Shown piece by piece: positions 1-7,449 of a DNA stretch of 44,343 nt. A program made the translations under genes and the position numbers. Positions within the stretch are counted from its first letter, which is position 1, and every line of letters begins with the position of its first letter. Origin of the DNA: Pseudomonas sp. GM74 (GTDB lineage Bacteria > Pseudomonadota > Gammaproteobacteria > Pseudomonadales > Pseudomonadaceae). Location: NCBI RefSeq assembly GCF_000282455.1, contig NZ_AKJG01000090.1:1-44343 (forward strand), read 5' to 3'. A model generated the notes under the pieces. It did no database searches and was not told where the DNA came from. It worked only from the letters and a program-made list of their open reading frames with translations.

Positions 1-180
1 GCCGATGGCGGCGGGCCCACGGAGCAGGACCGGAGCGAGGGAATGCCGAGCCACGGCGAGGCACCGAATGTCAGGGGCAAATGCCCTTTGGTTACTTTGG
101 GGCTTTTCCAAAGTGACCCGCCGTAAGGGCGGAACCCTAAGTAGCCGTTACCGCAGAAACGGATATGTACACCCTCAAAA
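1..180. repeat. Probable dispersed Pseudomonas intergenic repeat, partial
   Basis: No convincing gene is seen here. The stretch carries phrases such as GGAACCCTAAGTAGCCGTTA and CGCAGAAACGGATATGTAC that I recognise from memory as a recurring intergenic element of fluorescent pseudomonads. An open frame crosses it on the plus strand, but its arginine-rich translation has no protein-like features. The element is cut by the window edge. Repetitiveness cannot be shown within this window because only one copy is present. Confidence 0.4.
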
Positions 181-204
181 AACCACGCCGCCTGCAACAC
201 CGCC

Positions 205-233
205 ATCGCGAGCAAGCTCGCTCCCACAGGGGG
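205..233. repeat. REP palindrome (single)
   Basis: The sequence contains GCGAGCAAGCTCGCTCCCAC followed by a G run, the typical Pseudomonas REP pattern of a short imperfect palindrome with a CCCACAGG end. It lies just after the 3' end of the NUDIX gene, the usual REP location, where it may protect or terminate the transcript. Arms of the same family recur at 3540-3633, and a variant at 7289-7389. Confidence 0.75.
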
Positions 234-235
234 GA

Positions 236-799
236 TCAGCGGATGAAATGGATTTTGCCGCTGTCATCATTACCCATGTAAATGCCATACACCCCAGCCT
301 GACGCTCCTCGATATAACGCTCAAGAATCTGCCGGATCGCCGGGTAGTAAATGCTGTCCCAGGGAATGTCCTCAGGCGCGAAGAACTTGTAGTCGAGGGT
401 TTCCGGCCCGTACTGGCCGGTGATCTCCAGCGCGATGGCGCGGAAGATGATGTACACCTCGCTGATCTGCGGCACGCTGAAGATCGAGTAGGGCGAGACG
501 ATTTCCGCCCGTACGCCGCTTTCTTCCCAGACCTCGCGCAAGGCCGCCTGCTCGGTGGTCTCGCCGCTTTCCATGAAGCCCGCCGGCAAGGTCCAGGTGC
601 CAGGGCGCGGTGGAATTGCGCGCTGGCACAGCAGATACTTGCCGTCCTGCTCGATGATGCAGCCGGCAATGATCTTCGGATTGATGTAATGGATGTAGCC
701 GCAACCGCGGCACATCAGGCGCTCGTGCGTATCGCCCGGCGGCAGCTGTGACCTGAGGTCATTGCTGCCGCACTTGGGGCAAAAGCTCGGGCTGAACAT
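236..799 (-). CDS. NUDIX hydrolase with N-terminal zinc ribbon
   Basis: A 187-residue protein. Residues 7-33 hold two CxxC pairs (C7/C10 and C30/C33), a zinc-ribbon knuckle. Residues 74-96 match the full NUDIX box, with the catalytic REVWEESG core at 88-95. NUDIX enzymes cleave nucleoside-diphosphate-linked compounds using Mg2+. The zinc ribbon recalls NudC-like (NADH pyrophosphatase) proteins, but this one is shorter and lacks the NudC N-terminal domain, so the substrate is unknown. The ATG at 799 lies one base after the GntR stop codon, so it is probably cotranscribed with the upstream genes. A housecleaning or NAD-related role for this operon is only an inference. Confidence 0.88.
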   Translation of the reverse strand: MFSPSFCPKCGSNDLRSQLPPGDTHERLMCRGCGYIHYINPKIIAGCIIEQDGKYLLCQRAIPPRPGTWTLPAGFMESGETTEQAALREVWEESGVRAEIVSPYSIFSVPQISEVYIIFRAIALEITGQYGPETLDYKFFAPEDIPWDSIYYPAIRQILERYIEERQAGVYGIYMGNDDSGKIHFIR

Positions 800-800
800 T

Positions 801-1553
801 TCAGCGACCTATGCGCGGTTCTTTCAGCGCGATGGGCAGGGTGATCGCCGGGACGTCACCGGTTTCTTCCTGCTTGCGCTTGAGGTAGTCCAGGGCCACG
901 GCAGCGGCAGCGCGCACGTGGTCGACGCAAGCCTGGTGGGCGGCCAGCGGGTCACCGCCCTTGATCGCCTCGACCATGCGTTCCATTTCCTGGTTGCTGG
1001 CGCCGCGACGGTTTTCCTGGGACACCGAGGTCGCGCGCAGGTAGCTGATGCGTGCCTGCAACTGGCGCAGCTGAGTGGCCGCGACATGGTTGCCCGAGCC
1101 TTCGAGCAGCACGTCGTAGAAACCCTGAACCGAGTCGATGACCTGTTGCAACTCGCCGTCTTTCAGCGCCTTGCGGTTTTCTTCCAGGGCTTTTTCCAGG
1201 GCCTTGATGTCTTTGGCCTTGGCGCGCAGGGTGAACAGTTGAACGATCAGCCCTTCGAGTACGCAGCGCAGCTCGTAGATGTCCACGGCGTCGGCCAGGG
1301 TGATGATTGCGACACGCGGGCCCTTGGCGTCGGCGAATTCCACCAGACCTTCGGATTCCAGGTGACGCAAGGCTTCACGCACGGAGGTACGGCTGACGCC
1401 CAGGCGATCGCACAGATCGCGTTCGACCAGACGGTCTCCCGGCAGGAGCTGGAAGTTCATGATGGCGCTTCGCAGTTTATCCAGCACGATTTCGCGCAGG
1501 GTAACGGGGTTGCGATTGACCTTGAAGCTGTCGTCGAGTGGCAGGCGTTTCAT
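801..1553 (-). CDS. GntR-family transcriptional regulator, FCD subfamily
   Basis: A 250-residue regulator. A winged helix-turn-helix lies at about 14-80, with recognition-helix region LGVSRTSVREALRHLES (51-67), followed by an all-helical FCD ligand domain (about 90-235). The frame is open upstream to 1682, but that extension overlaps the preceding gene and reads as low-complexity Pro/Arg sequence, so the ATG at 1553 (protein starts MKRLPLDDSF) is preferred. FCD regulators usually sense a carboxylate or pathway intermediate and repress their own catabolic operon. The palindrome at 7133-7144, in front of the first gene of this operon, is a good candidate binding site. The gene is near the operon end, 88 nt after the PcaC-like gene. 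Confidence 0.9.
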   Translation of the reverse strand: MKRLPLDDSFKVNRNPVTLREIVLDKLRSAIMNFQLLPGDRLVERDLCDRLGVSRTSVREALRHLESEGLVEFADAKGPRVAIITLADAVDIYELRCVLEGLIVQLFTLRAKAKDIKALEKALEENRKALKDGELQQVIDSVQGFYDVLLEGSGNHVAATQLRQLQARISYLRATSVSQENRRGASNQEMERMVEAIKGGDPLAAHQACVDHVRAAAAVALDYLKRKQEETGDVPAITLPIALKEPRIGR

Positions 1554-1641
1554 GGGGTCCGCTCTGATTGTGGCTGTCCATGCAAAAAGAGCACTTCGAT
1601 TACGGGAATCTGGGTGCCCGGTCGGATCAAACAGCCAAGGG

Positions 1642-2031
1642 TTAACTGGAGGCCTCGGCATCGGCTTCGGCGAAGGCTTCACGGGCGAGCCGGAAACTGT
1701 CTACGGCAGCGGGGACACCGCAATAAATGCCGACCTGAAGCAATATTTCGCGTATTTGCTCACGACTCAGGCCGTTACGCAAGGCGCCGCGCACATGCAG
1801 CTTGAGTTCATGGGGCCGGTTGAGAGCCGAGATCATCGCCAGGTTGATCATGCTGCGCTCCTTGAGCGACAAACCCTCACGACCCCAGACATGACCCCAA
1901 CAATATTCGGTGACCATTTCCTGCAAGGGGCGGGTGAAGTCGTCGGCGTTCTCGATGGAGCGATTGACGTAGGCTTCGCCCAACACCTGGGTGCGGATCT
2001 TCAGGCCTTTTTCGTATTTTTCGTTGTTCAT
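1642..2031 (-). CDS. Carboxymuconolactone decarboxylase family protein (PcaC-like)
   Basis: A 129-residue all-helical protein of the CMD family, close in length to PcaC. The stretch GLSLKERSMINLAMISALNR (53-72) followed by PHELKLHVRGAL, with H79, and YCGVPAAVDSFR (103-114) is characteristic. There is no CxxC pair of the AhpD peroxiredoxin-reductase type, so a decarboxylase or isomerase-like role is more likely than a redox one. A GGGAG ribosome binding site precedes ATG 2031, and the gene follows the semialdehyde dehydrogenase by 19 nt. True PcaC function (gamma-carboxymuconolactone decarboxylation) is doubtful because no other protocatechuate genes are nearby. Confidence 0.85.
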   Translation of the reverse strand: MNNEKYEKGLKIRTQVLGEAYVNRSIENADDFTRPLQEMVTEYCWGHVWGREGLSLKERSMINLAMISALNRPHELKLHVRGALRNGLSREQIREILLQVGIYCGVPAAVDSFRLAREAFAEADAEASS

Positions 2032-2050
2032 CTGCGTAGCTCCCGTGGGC

Positions 2051-3502
2051 TCAAAGGCCGCCCATCAAGGTGTATTTGAGTTCCAGGTAATCCTCGATGC
2101 CGTACTTCGACCCTTCACGGCCCAGCCCCGAGGACTTGATGCCGCCAAACGGCGCGACTTCGGTGGAAATCAGCCCTTCGTTGATCCCGACCATGCCGTA
2201 CTCCAGCGCCTCGCTCATGCGCCAGGCGCGGCCCAGGTCGCGGGTGTAGCAGTAGGCGGCCAGGCCGAATTCGGTGTCGTTGGCCATCTCGATGGCCTGG
2301 GCCTCGGTGTCGAAACGGAAAACGGCGGCCAACGGGCCAAAGGTTTCATCCCGGGCGACTTTCATCTGCGCGGTGACGCCGCTGAGCACGGTCGGCTGGA
2401 AGAAGCCGTTGCCCAGCGCATGACGTTCGCCGCCGCACAGCAGTTGTGCACCGTGTTCCAGCGCGTCTTGCACGTGGTCTTCGACCTTGGCCACGGCACG
2501 CTCGTTGATCAGCGGCCCTTGGGTGACGCCATCATCGAAACCGCTGCCGACCTTGAGTTGCGAAACCCGCTCGGCCAGGCGCGCCACAAAGGCGTCGTGG
2601 ATGCCGTCCTGCACCATGAAGCGGTTGACGCAGACGCAGGTCTGCCCGGCGTTGCGGAATTTGGCGATCAACGCACCGTCAACGGCACGCTCCAGATCGG
2701 CGTCGTCGAAGACAATGAACGGCGCGTTGCCGCCCAGTTCCAGCGAGACTTTTTTCAGGGTCGGCGCGCACTGGGCCATCAGCAGCTTGCCGATGGCGGT
2801 GGAGCCGGTGAACGACAGTTTGCGCACCAGAGGGCTGGCGGTCAGCTCGGCGCCGATGGCGATGGCGTCGCCGGTGATCACGTTGAATATCCCGGCAGGA
2901 ATGCCGGCCTGTTCCGCCAGCGCGGCCATGGCCAAGGCCGAGAAAGGCGTTTCCGGGGCCGGTTTGACAATGCACGGGCAACCGGCGGCCAGTGCCGGGC
3001 CCGCCTTGCGGGTGATCATCGCCGCCGGGAAGTTCCACGGCGTGATGGCCGCGACGACGCCGATCGGCTCCTTGGTGACCACGATGCGCGCATCGCCCTT
3101 GTGGCTGGGAATGGTGTCGCCGTAGATGCGCTTGGCCTCTTCGGCGAACCACTCGATGAAGCTCGCGGCGTAGAGGATTTCACCCTTGGCCTCAGCCAGT
3201 GGCTTGCCTTGTTCGAGGGTGAGAATTTCCGCCAGGGCGTCGGCATTTTCCAGCATCAAGGCATGCCAGCGCTTGAGCGTATTGCTGCGCTCTTTGGCGG
3301 TCAGTGCACGCCAGACGGGCCAGGCTTTGTTGGCAGCGTCGATGGCCAGGCGCGCGTGCTCGGCGCCGAGGTTCGGCACCTGGCCGATCAATTCGTCGGT
3401 GGCCGGGTTGAAGATGTCCTGACAGGCGCCATCCGGCGCGTCCAGCCACTGGCCATTGATATAGGCTTGCTGGCGGAACAGTAACGAGGCTGCTGGGCTC
3501 AT
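2051..3502 (-). CDS. NAD(P)-dependent aldehyde dehydrogenase, succinate-semialdehyde dehydrogenase (GabD) type
   Basis: A 483-residue ALDH-superfamily enzyme. The general-base motif LELGGNAPFIVFDDADLE and the nucleophile motif NAGQTCVCVNRF are intact. The Cys-Val-Cys pair is typical of GabD-like enzymes, where it can form a redox switch. The C-terminal PFGGIKSSGLGREGSKYGIE is also GabD-like. An upstream in-frame ATG at 3532 exists, but ATG 3502 has a well-placed AGGAG (TTAGGAGCCGGCATG) and gives the expected N-terminus. It probably oxidises a semialdehyde, perhaps succinate semialdehyde, late in the pathway. It is separated from the flavin reductase by 148 nt containing a REP pair, which may tune its expression relative to upstream genes. 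Confidence 0.9.
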   Translation of the reverse strand: MSPAASLLFRQQAYINGQWLDAPDGACQDIFNPATDELIGQVPNLGAEHARLAIDAANKAWPVWRALTAKERSNTLKRWHALMLENADALAEILTLEQGKPLAEAKGEILYAASFIEWFAEEAKRIYGDTIPSHKGDARIVVTKEPIGVVAAITPWNFPAAMITRKAGPALAAGCPCIVKPAPETPFSALAMAALAEQAGIPAGIFNVITGDAIAIGAELTASPLVRKLSFTGSTAIGKLLMAQCAPTLKKVSLELGGNAPFIVFDDADLERAVDGALIAKFRNAGQTCVCVNRFMVQDGIHDAFVARLAERVSQLKVGSGFDDGVTQGPLINERAVAKVEDHVQDALEHGAQLLCGGERHALGNGFFQPTVLSGVTAQMKVARDETFGPLAAVFRFDTEAQAIEMANDTEFGLAAYCYTRDLGRAWRMSEALEYGMVGINEGLISTEVAPFGGIKSSGLGREGSKYGIEDYLELKYTLMGGL

Positions 3503-3539
3503 GCCGGCTCCTAACAAAAATAGAATATGCACCGCGGTA

Positions 3540-3633
3540 CCTGTGGGAGCGGGCTTGCCCGCGAAGGCGGACTGACATTCAACATCAATGTCGACTGATA
3601 AACCGCTATCGCGGGCAAGCCCGCTCCCACAGG
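3540..3633. repeat. REP pair (BIME-like inverted repeat)
   Basis: Two inverted arms, 3540-3564 and 3609-3633, each contain GGGAGCGGGCTTGCCCGC or its complement and end in CCTGTG/CACAGG. They are separated by about 44 nt. This is the classic Pseudomonas REP doublet. It lies between two genes of the same putative operon instead of at an operon end, so it could act as an internal processing or attenuation point, or simply be an insertion. Confidence 0.9.
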
Positions 3634-3650
3634 GGGATTGTGTAGATCCA

Positions 3651-4136
3651 TCAGGCCAGGGCGGGCAGCGGCCCCAGCTTGCCTTTGTGGTAGATCATCG
3701 GCGTGACCGGTTGCGCGGGCAGGATCAGGTTCTTCACCGCGCCGACAATGATCGCGTGATCACCGCCGTCGTATTCGCGCCACAGTTCGCACTCGATGAT
3801 GGCCGTCGCCTTGGCCAGAATCGGGTTACCCAACTCGCTCAAGTGCCAGTCGATGCCTTTGGCCTTGTCCTTGCCTTTACCGGCGAAGGCATAGGCTTCG
3901 GCGGTCTGGTCGGCGGACAGCAGGTGAATCGCGAACTGCTTGCTGTCGCGCAGCACCGGGTAGGTGTCGGAACCGTAGTTGGGGCAGAACAGCACCAGTG
4001 CCGGGTCGATCGACAGCGCACTGAAGGCGCTGGCGGTGATGCCGACGATGCCGCCCTCCGGGTCGAGGGTGGTGACCACCGTGACCCCGGACGGGAACGA
4101 GCTCATCACGTCTTTGTAAATGCCGGGTTCGATCAT
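3651..4136 (-). CDS. Flavin reductase family protein (RutF/HpaC-like)
   Basis: A 161-residue single-domain protein of the split-barrel flavin reductase family. Supporting segments are FPSGVTVVTT near the N-terminus, GITASAFSALSIDPALVLFC (about 32-51) and FAIHLLS. Such proteins reduce FMN or FAD with NAD(P)H and pass the reduced flavin to a separate oxygenase. No LLM-class or other flavin monooxygenase is encoded in the window, so its partner must be elsewhere or the protein has another role. AGGAG precedes ATG 4136, and the gene starts 12 nt after the upstream aldehyde dehydrogenase. Confidence 0.9.
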   Translation of the reverse strand: MIEPGIYKDVMSSFPSGVTVVTTLDPEGGIVGITASAFSALSIDPALVLFCPNYGSDTYPVLRDSKQFAIHLLSADQTAEAYAFAGKGKDKAKGIDWHLSELGNPILAKATAIIECELWREYDGGDHAIIVGAVKNLILPAQPVTPMIYHKGKLGPLPALA

Positions 4137-4148
4137 TTTCCAGGACTC

Positions 4149-5630
4149 CTAGCGCATCACGAAGGGATCAGGCATCGGTGCCTGGGACAGGTTGATCCAC
4201 ACCGTTTTCAGCTCGGTGTAGGCCAGCACCGAATCGATGCCGCTTTCGCGTCCATAGCCGCTGTTCTTGAAGCCGCCGATCGGCGCCATGGCCGAGACCG
4301 CGCGGTAGGTGTTGACCCAGATGATCCCCGAACGCACGTCCCGGGCCAGGCGATGGGCGCGCCCCAGGTCGCGGGTCCAGATGCCGGCGGCGAGGCCGAA
4401 CTGCGAGTCGTTGGCGATCGCCAGGGCTTCGTCTTCGTCCTTGAAACGGATGACCGAGGCCACCGGGCCAAAGACTTCTTCCTGCATGATCTTCATCGAG
4501 TTGCGGTCGCACTCGAACAGCGTCGGTTCGTAGAACCAGCCGTCGCCCAGATTCTCAGGGCGTTTGCCACCCAGGCGCAGGCGCGCACCTTCGGCGATGG
4601 CATCGGCCACCAGACCTTCGACCACCGCCAGTTGCTGTGCAGTAGCCATCGGGCCCATTTCGCTGCTGTCGTCCTGGGGGTTGCCGATGCGAATGCGTTG
4701 TGCGCGCTCAACCAGACGACCGACGAACTCGTCGTAGATTTCGTCCTGCACCAGCAAACGCGAACCGGAGACGCAGCTCTGTCCGGAGGCGGCGTAGATC
4801 CCGGCGATGGCGCCGTTGATCGCGCTGTCGAGGTCGGCGTCGGCGAAGATGATGTTCGGCGATTTGCCCCCCAGTTCCAGCGACAGCTTGGCGAAGTTCT
4901 CCGCGCTGCTGCGCACCACATGCCGCGCCGTGGCCGCGCCGCCGGTGAAGGCGATCTTGCGGATCAGCGGATGGCGGGTGAGGGCGGCGCCGGTGCTTGG
5001 GCCATAACCGGTGACAACGTTGACCACCCCCGGCGGAATCCCGGCTTCCAGCGCAAGGCGCGCCAGTTCGAGAATCGTTGCCGAGGCGTGTTCCGACGGC
5101 TTGATCACGATGGTGTTGCCCGCTGCGAGGGCCGGGGCAAGTTTGATCGCGGTCAGGTACAGCGGGCTGTTCCACGGAATGATCGCGGCGACCACGCCCA
5201 TGGCTTCGTGCACGGTGTAGGCAAACAGGTCCGGCTTGTCCAGCGGCAGGGTGCCGCCTTCGAGCTTGTCCGCCAGGCCTGCGGTGTAGTGGAAGAACTC
5301 CGGCAGATAGCCGACCTGGCCACGGGTTTCGCGGATCAGCTTGCCGTTGTCGCGGCTTTCCAGCTGCGCCAGTTGTTCCTTGTTCTCGGCGATCAGGTCG
5401 CCCAGGCGTCGCAGCAGTTTGCCGCGCGCGGTGGCGGTCAGGCCGCGCCATGCCGGGCTGTCGAAAGCGGTTTGCGCGGCTTGTACGGCGCGTTCGACAT
5501 CGGCTTCATCGGCATCGGGCAATTCGGCCCAAGGCTCGGCCAGCGCCGGGTTGAGGCTTTCGAAGGTCTTGCCGGACAGGGCATCGACCCATTCACCGCC
5601 GATGCACATCTGGAAGCGTGCGAGTGTCAT
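4149..5630 (-). CDS. Aldehyde dehydrogenase family protein
   Basis: A 493-residue ALDH with the expected family length. It has LELGGKSPNIIFADADLD (catalytic Glu region), ASGQSCVSGSRLLVQ (nucleophilic Cys) and EEVFGPVASVIRF. The C-terminal PIGGFKNSGYGRESG is typical of broad-specificity NAD(P)+ ALDHs (betaine aldehyde or hydroxymuconic semialdehyde type). Its start codon overlaps the stop codon of the alpha/beta hydrolase by 4 nt (ATGA), indicating translational coupling. Two dissimilar ALDHs in one operon imply two aldehyde oxidation steps. The substrate cannot be read from sequence. Confidence 0.9.
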   Translation of the reverse strand: MTLARFQMCIGGEWVDALSGKTFESLNPALAEPWAELPDADEADVERAVQAAQTAFDSPAWRGLTATARGKLLRRLGDLIAENKEQLAQLESRDNGKLIRETRGQVGYLPEFFHYTAGLADKLEGGTLPLDKPDLFAYTVHEAMGVVAAIIPWNSPLYLTAIKLAPALAAGNTIVIKPSEHASATILELARLALEAGIPPGVVNVVTGYGPSTGAALTRHPLIRKIAFTGGAATARHVVRSSAENFAKLSLELGGKSPNIIFADADLDSAINGAIAGIYAASGQSCVSGSRLLVQDEIYDEFVGRLVERAQRIRIGNPQDDSSEMGPMATAQQLAVVEGLVADAIAEGARLRLGGKRPENLGDGWFYEPTLFECDRNSMKIMQEEVFGPVASVIRFKDEDEALAIANDSQFGLAAGIWTRDLGRAHRLARDVRSGIIWVNTYRAVSAMAPIGGFKNSGYGRESGIDSVLAYTELKTVWINLSQAPMPDPFVMR

Positions 5631-6460
5631 GCAACGATCCCCTTGATCTGGTTTTGTTGGGAGTGCGCGGTCTGCAGAAACTCCAGCAACAGCTGGTTGA
5701 CCAGGCGCGGAGACTCTACGGGCATCATATGCCGTTGCTCGGCGAGCACGGCAACGGTCGCGCCGGGAATGCGTTCGGCCAGTTGCCGGGCCATTTCCGG
5801 GGTCGAACCGGGGTCCAGTTCGCCGGTGGCGATCAGCGTCGGCACCCGGATGCCGGCCAGGTCGTCGGCGCGGTACATGTCCTGGGTGGCGAACAGTTCG
5901 TAAGTGGTCAGGTAACCCTGGGGGTCATTGCCGGCCAGGGTCTGGCGAATCGCGGCGATCTGCGCCGGGTTGGCCGCCTGGTATTCACGGCTGAACCAGC
6001 GCGACAGCGCCGCTTCGGCGTTGGCGTCCGGCCCGTGTTCGGCGGCCTGACTGGTGCGGGCGATGACTCCCGCGCGCTGTTCGGCGCTGCGGTTGAACAC
6101 ACTGTTGAGCACCACCAGGCCTTCCAGGCGTTGCGCGTAGTGCAGGGCAAACGCCCGCGCTACCAGCCCGCCCATGGAAAAGCCAATGACCGTTGCCTTG
6201 GGCAATTGCAGGTGGTCGAGCAGCTCCAGCAACTGGTCGGCATAGCCGAGCAGCGGTGTGCCACTCTCTGGCCGCGGACTCGCGCCATGGCCGAGCATGT
6301 CGTAGGCGATGACGCGGTACTTCGTGGCCAGGCCAACGATCTGGCCGCCCCACATTTCTTTGTTCAGGCCCACGCCGTGGATCAAGACCACGGGCTGGCC
6401 TTGGCCGGTCGCCAGGTAACTGGTGCCAGCCGGGGTGAGTTCAGCGGTGAGCCGAATCAT
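5627..6460 (-). CDS. Alpha/beta-fold hydrolase (RutD / enol-lactonase like)
   Basis: A 277-residue alpha/beta hydrolase. The catalytic triad is visible: nucleophile S95 in GFSMGG, acid D216 in GELDPGSTP and H244 in EQRHMMPVE. The oxyanion-hole segment is VVLIHGVGLN (24-33). The frame extends upstream to 6589, but ATG 6460 has a good GGAG (GCAGGAGCGCTCCATG) and removes an Arg/Pro-rich pseudo-extension that overlaps the preceding gene. Similar enzymes hydrolyse C-N or C-C bonds in heterocycle breakdown (RutD) or enol-lactones (PcaD). Its 3' end is translationally coupled to the aldehyde dehydrogenase. Confidence 0.88.
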   Translation of the reverse strand: MIRLTAELTPAGTSYLATGQGQPVVLIHGVGLNKEMWGGQIVGLATKYRVIAYDMLGHGASPRPESGTPLLGYADQLLELLDHLQLPKATVIGFSMGGLVARAFALHYAQRLEGLVVLNSVFNRSAEQRAGVIARTSQAAEHGPDANAEAALSRWFSREYQAANPAQIAAIRQTLAGNDPQGYLTTYELFATQDMYRADDLAGIRVPTLIATGELDPGSTPEMARQLAERIPGATVAVLAEQRHMMPVESPRLVNQLLLEFLQTAHSQQNQIKGIVA

Positions 6461-6504
6461 GGAGCGCTCCTGCAATGCCTTCTTGTTGTCGTTCTGCTGG
6501 CCGG

Positions 6505-7095
6505 TTACTGGGCTTTTTCGGCGGCCAGTTCTTCCAGGTCGATGTAGCGGTTGCCGATGCGCGGGTGCAGGCGGCCGCCGTCGGCGCAACCCAGGACCAC
6601 GACGATTTCGTCGGCACGGGGGGCGTCTTCGATCTGCATTTCCAGGGTGATGTAGTGCGAACGCAGGCCTTCGTCGTCCTTGTGCATCATCGGGATCTGG
6701 ATCGAAGTGCCCGGGCCACCGCGCTTGTTGGTGAAGCTCAGGTAGCTCTTGGCCTTGACCGCTTCGCGGTAGTGGTTGCCGAAGCGCAGGGTGTGGATCA
6801 CCGCCGAAGCGTGCTCGATTTCGCCATCGGCACCGACCACCGCAGCCTTGCCGTAAGCCTCGATCTTCTCGGCACCGCCGATGATGCCCACCAGGCGCTC
6901 GACCATCAGCGCGCCGAGGTCGGAGCAGTTGGCGCGGATCTGCGGTTTCAGGTCTTCGACGAAACCGTTGCCCAGCCAGGGGTTCTTCATCACCACGGCC
7001 AGACCGACCATGGTCACGGGCTTATCGGTGGCTTTGCCGCCTTCAATAAAGGTTTCTTCGACATAGCTGACGATCTTGCGGATTTCGAAACTCAT
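6505..7095 (-). CDS. Amino acid synthesis family protein (AA_synth/DUF1185)
   Basis: A 196-residue protein that I assign to the AA_synth (formerly DUF1185) family. The assignment rests on its start MSFEIRKIVSYVEETFIEGG, the central GIIGGAEKIEAYGKAAVVG and a C-terminal NRYIDLEEL. The biochemical function of this family is unknown; members sit beside flavin-dependent and hydrolytic catabolic genes. ATG 7095 follows a GGAG (ACGGAGCAGCTCATG); a longer reading to 7236 would run through the operator-like palindrome and looks non-coding. It is the first gene of the operon and lies 44 nt upstream of the hydrolase. Confidence 0.8.
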   Translation of the reverse strand: MSFEIRKIVSYVEETFIEGGKATDKPVTMVGLAVVMKNPWLGNGFVEDLKPQIRANCSDLGALMVERLVGIIGGAEKIEAYGKAAVVGADGEIEHASAVIHTLRFGNHYREAVKAKSYLSFTNKRGGPGTSIQIPMMHKDDEGLRSHYITLEMQIEDAPRADEIVVVLGCADGGRLHPRIGNRYIDLEELAAEKAQ

Positions 7096-7132
7096 GAGCT
7101 GCTCCGTAGAGGTTTGGGTGTCTGTGCGTCTG

Positions 7133-7144
7133 ATGGTATACCAT
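7133..7144. promoter_or_regulatory. Candidate GntR/FCD operator
   Basis: ATGGTATACCAT is a perfect 12-bp palindrome centred about 44 nt upstream of the first gene's ATG (7095). Its core TGGTATACCA fits the TNGTnnnACNA-type sites of FadR/VanR-like FCD regulators. On the minus strand a weak -35 (TTGTGC) and a -10-like TACCAT place the palindrome over the promoter, as expected for repression. The natural ligand is the GntR regulator at 801-1553, but this pairing is an inference. Confidence 0.6.
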
Positions 7145-7288
7145 AATACCGGAAGCACAAGTCCCCGAACGGAGTTTCTGGCTGGATGGCGTGCAAAAGT
7201 GTGCGCCACCGGTCGCAGCGGACAAACGGCAGGCACGGGTTTACGTCGGGTGGGGGGAGTTTTGTTCAGGAAGGGATAAACACTTTAT

Positions 7289-7389
7289 CTGTGGCGAGGG
7301 AGCTTGCTCCCGCGGGGCGCTTCAGTGCGAAGCTGCCAAAAAACAGGGACTGCTGCGCAGTCCAGCGGGAGCAAGCTCCCTCGCCACAG
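7289..7389. repeat. Inverted REP pair between convergent ends/start region
   Basis: Arms 7289-7314 and 7363-7389 are inverted copies built on GGCGAGGGAGCTTGCTCCCG and end in CTGTGG/CCACAG. The spacer is about 48 nt. This REP subtype (GGCGAGGGAGC) differs from the GGGAGCGGGC arms at 3540-3633. It lies 60 nt after the stop codon of tssA, the last T6SS gene, and upstream of the catabolic operon. It probably helps end the T6SS transcript. The rest of 7096-7449 shows no gene. Confidence 0.9.
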
Positions 7390-7449
7390 GGTAACTATTG
7401 ATCTTTACAGGGGGGGTAGAAGGAGGGGGATGGCGTTACCTGCTGGTCG

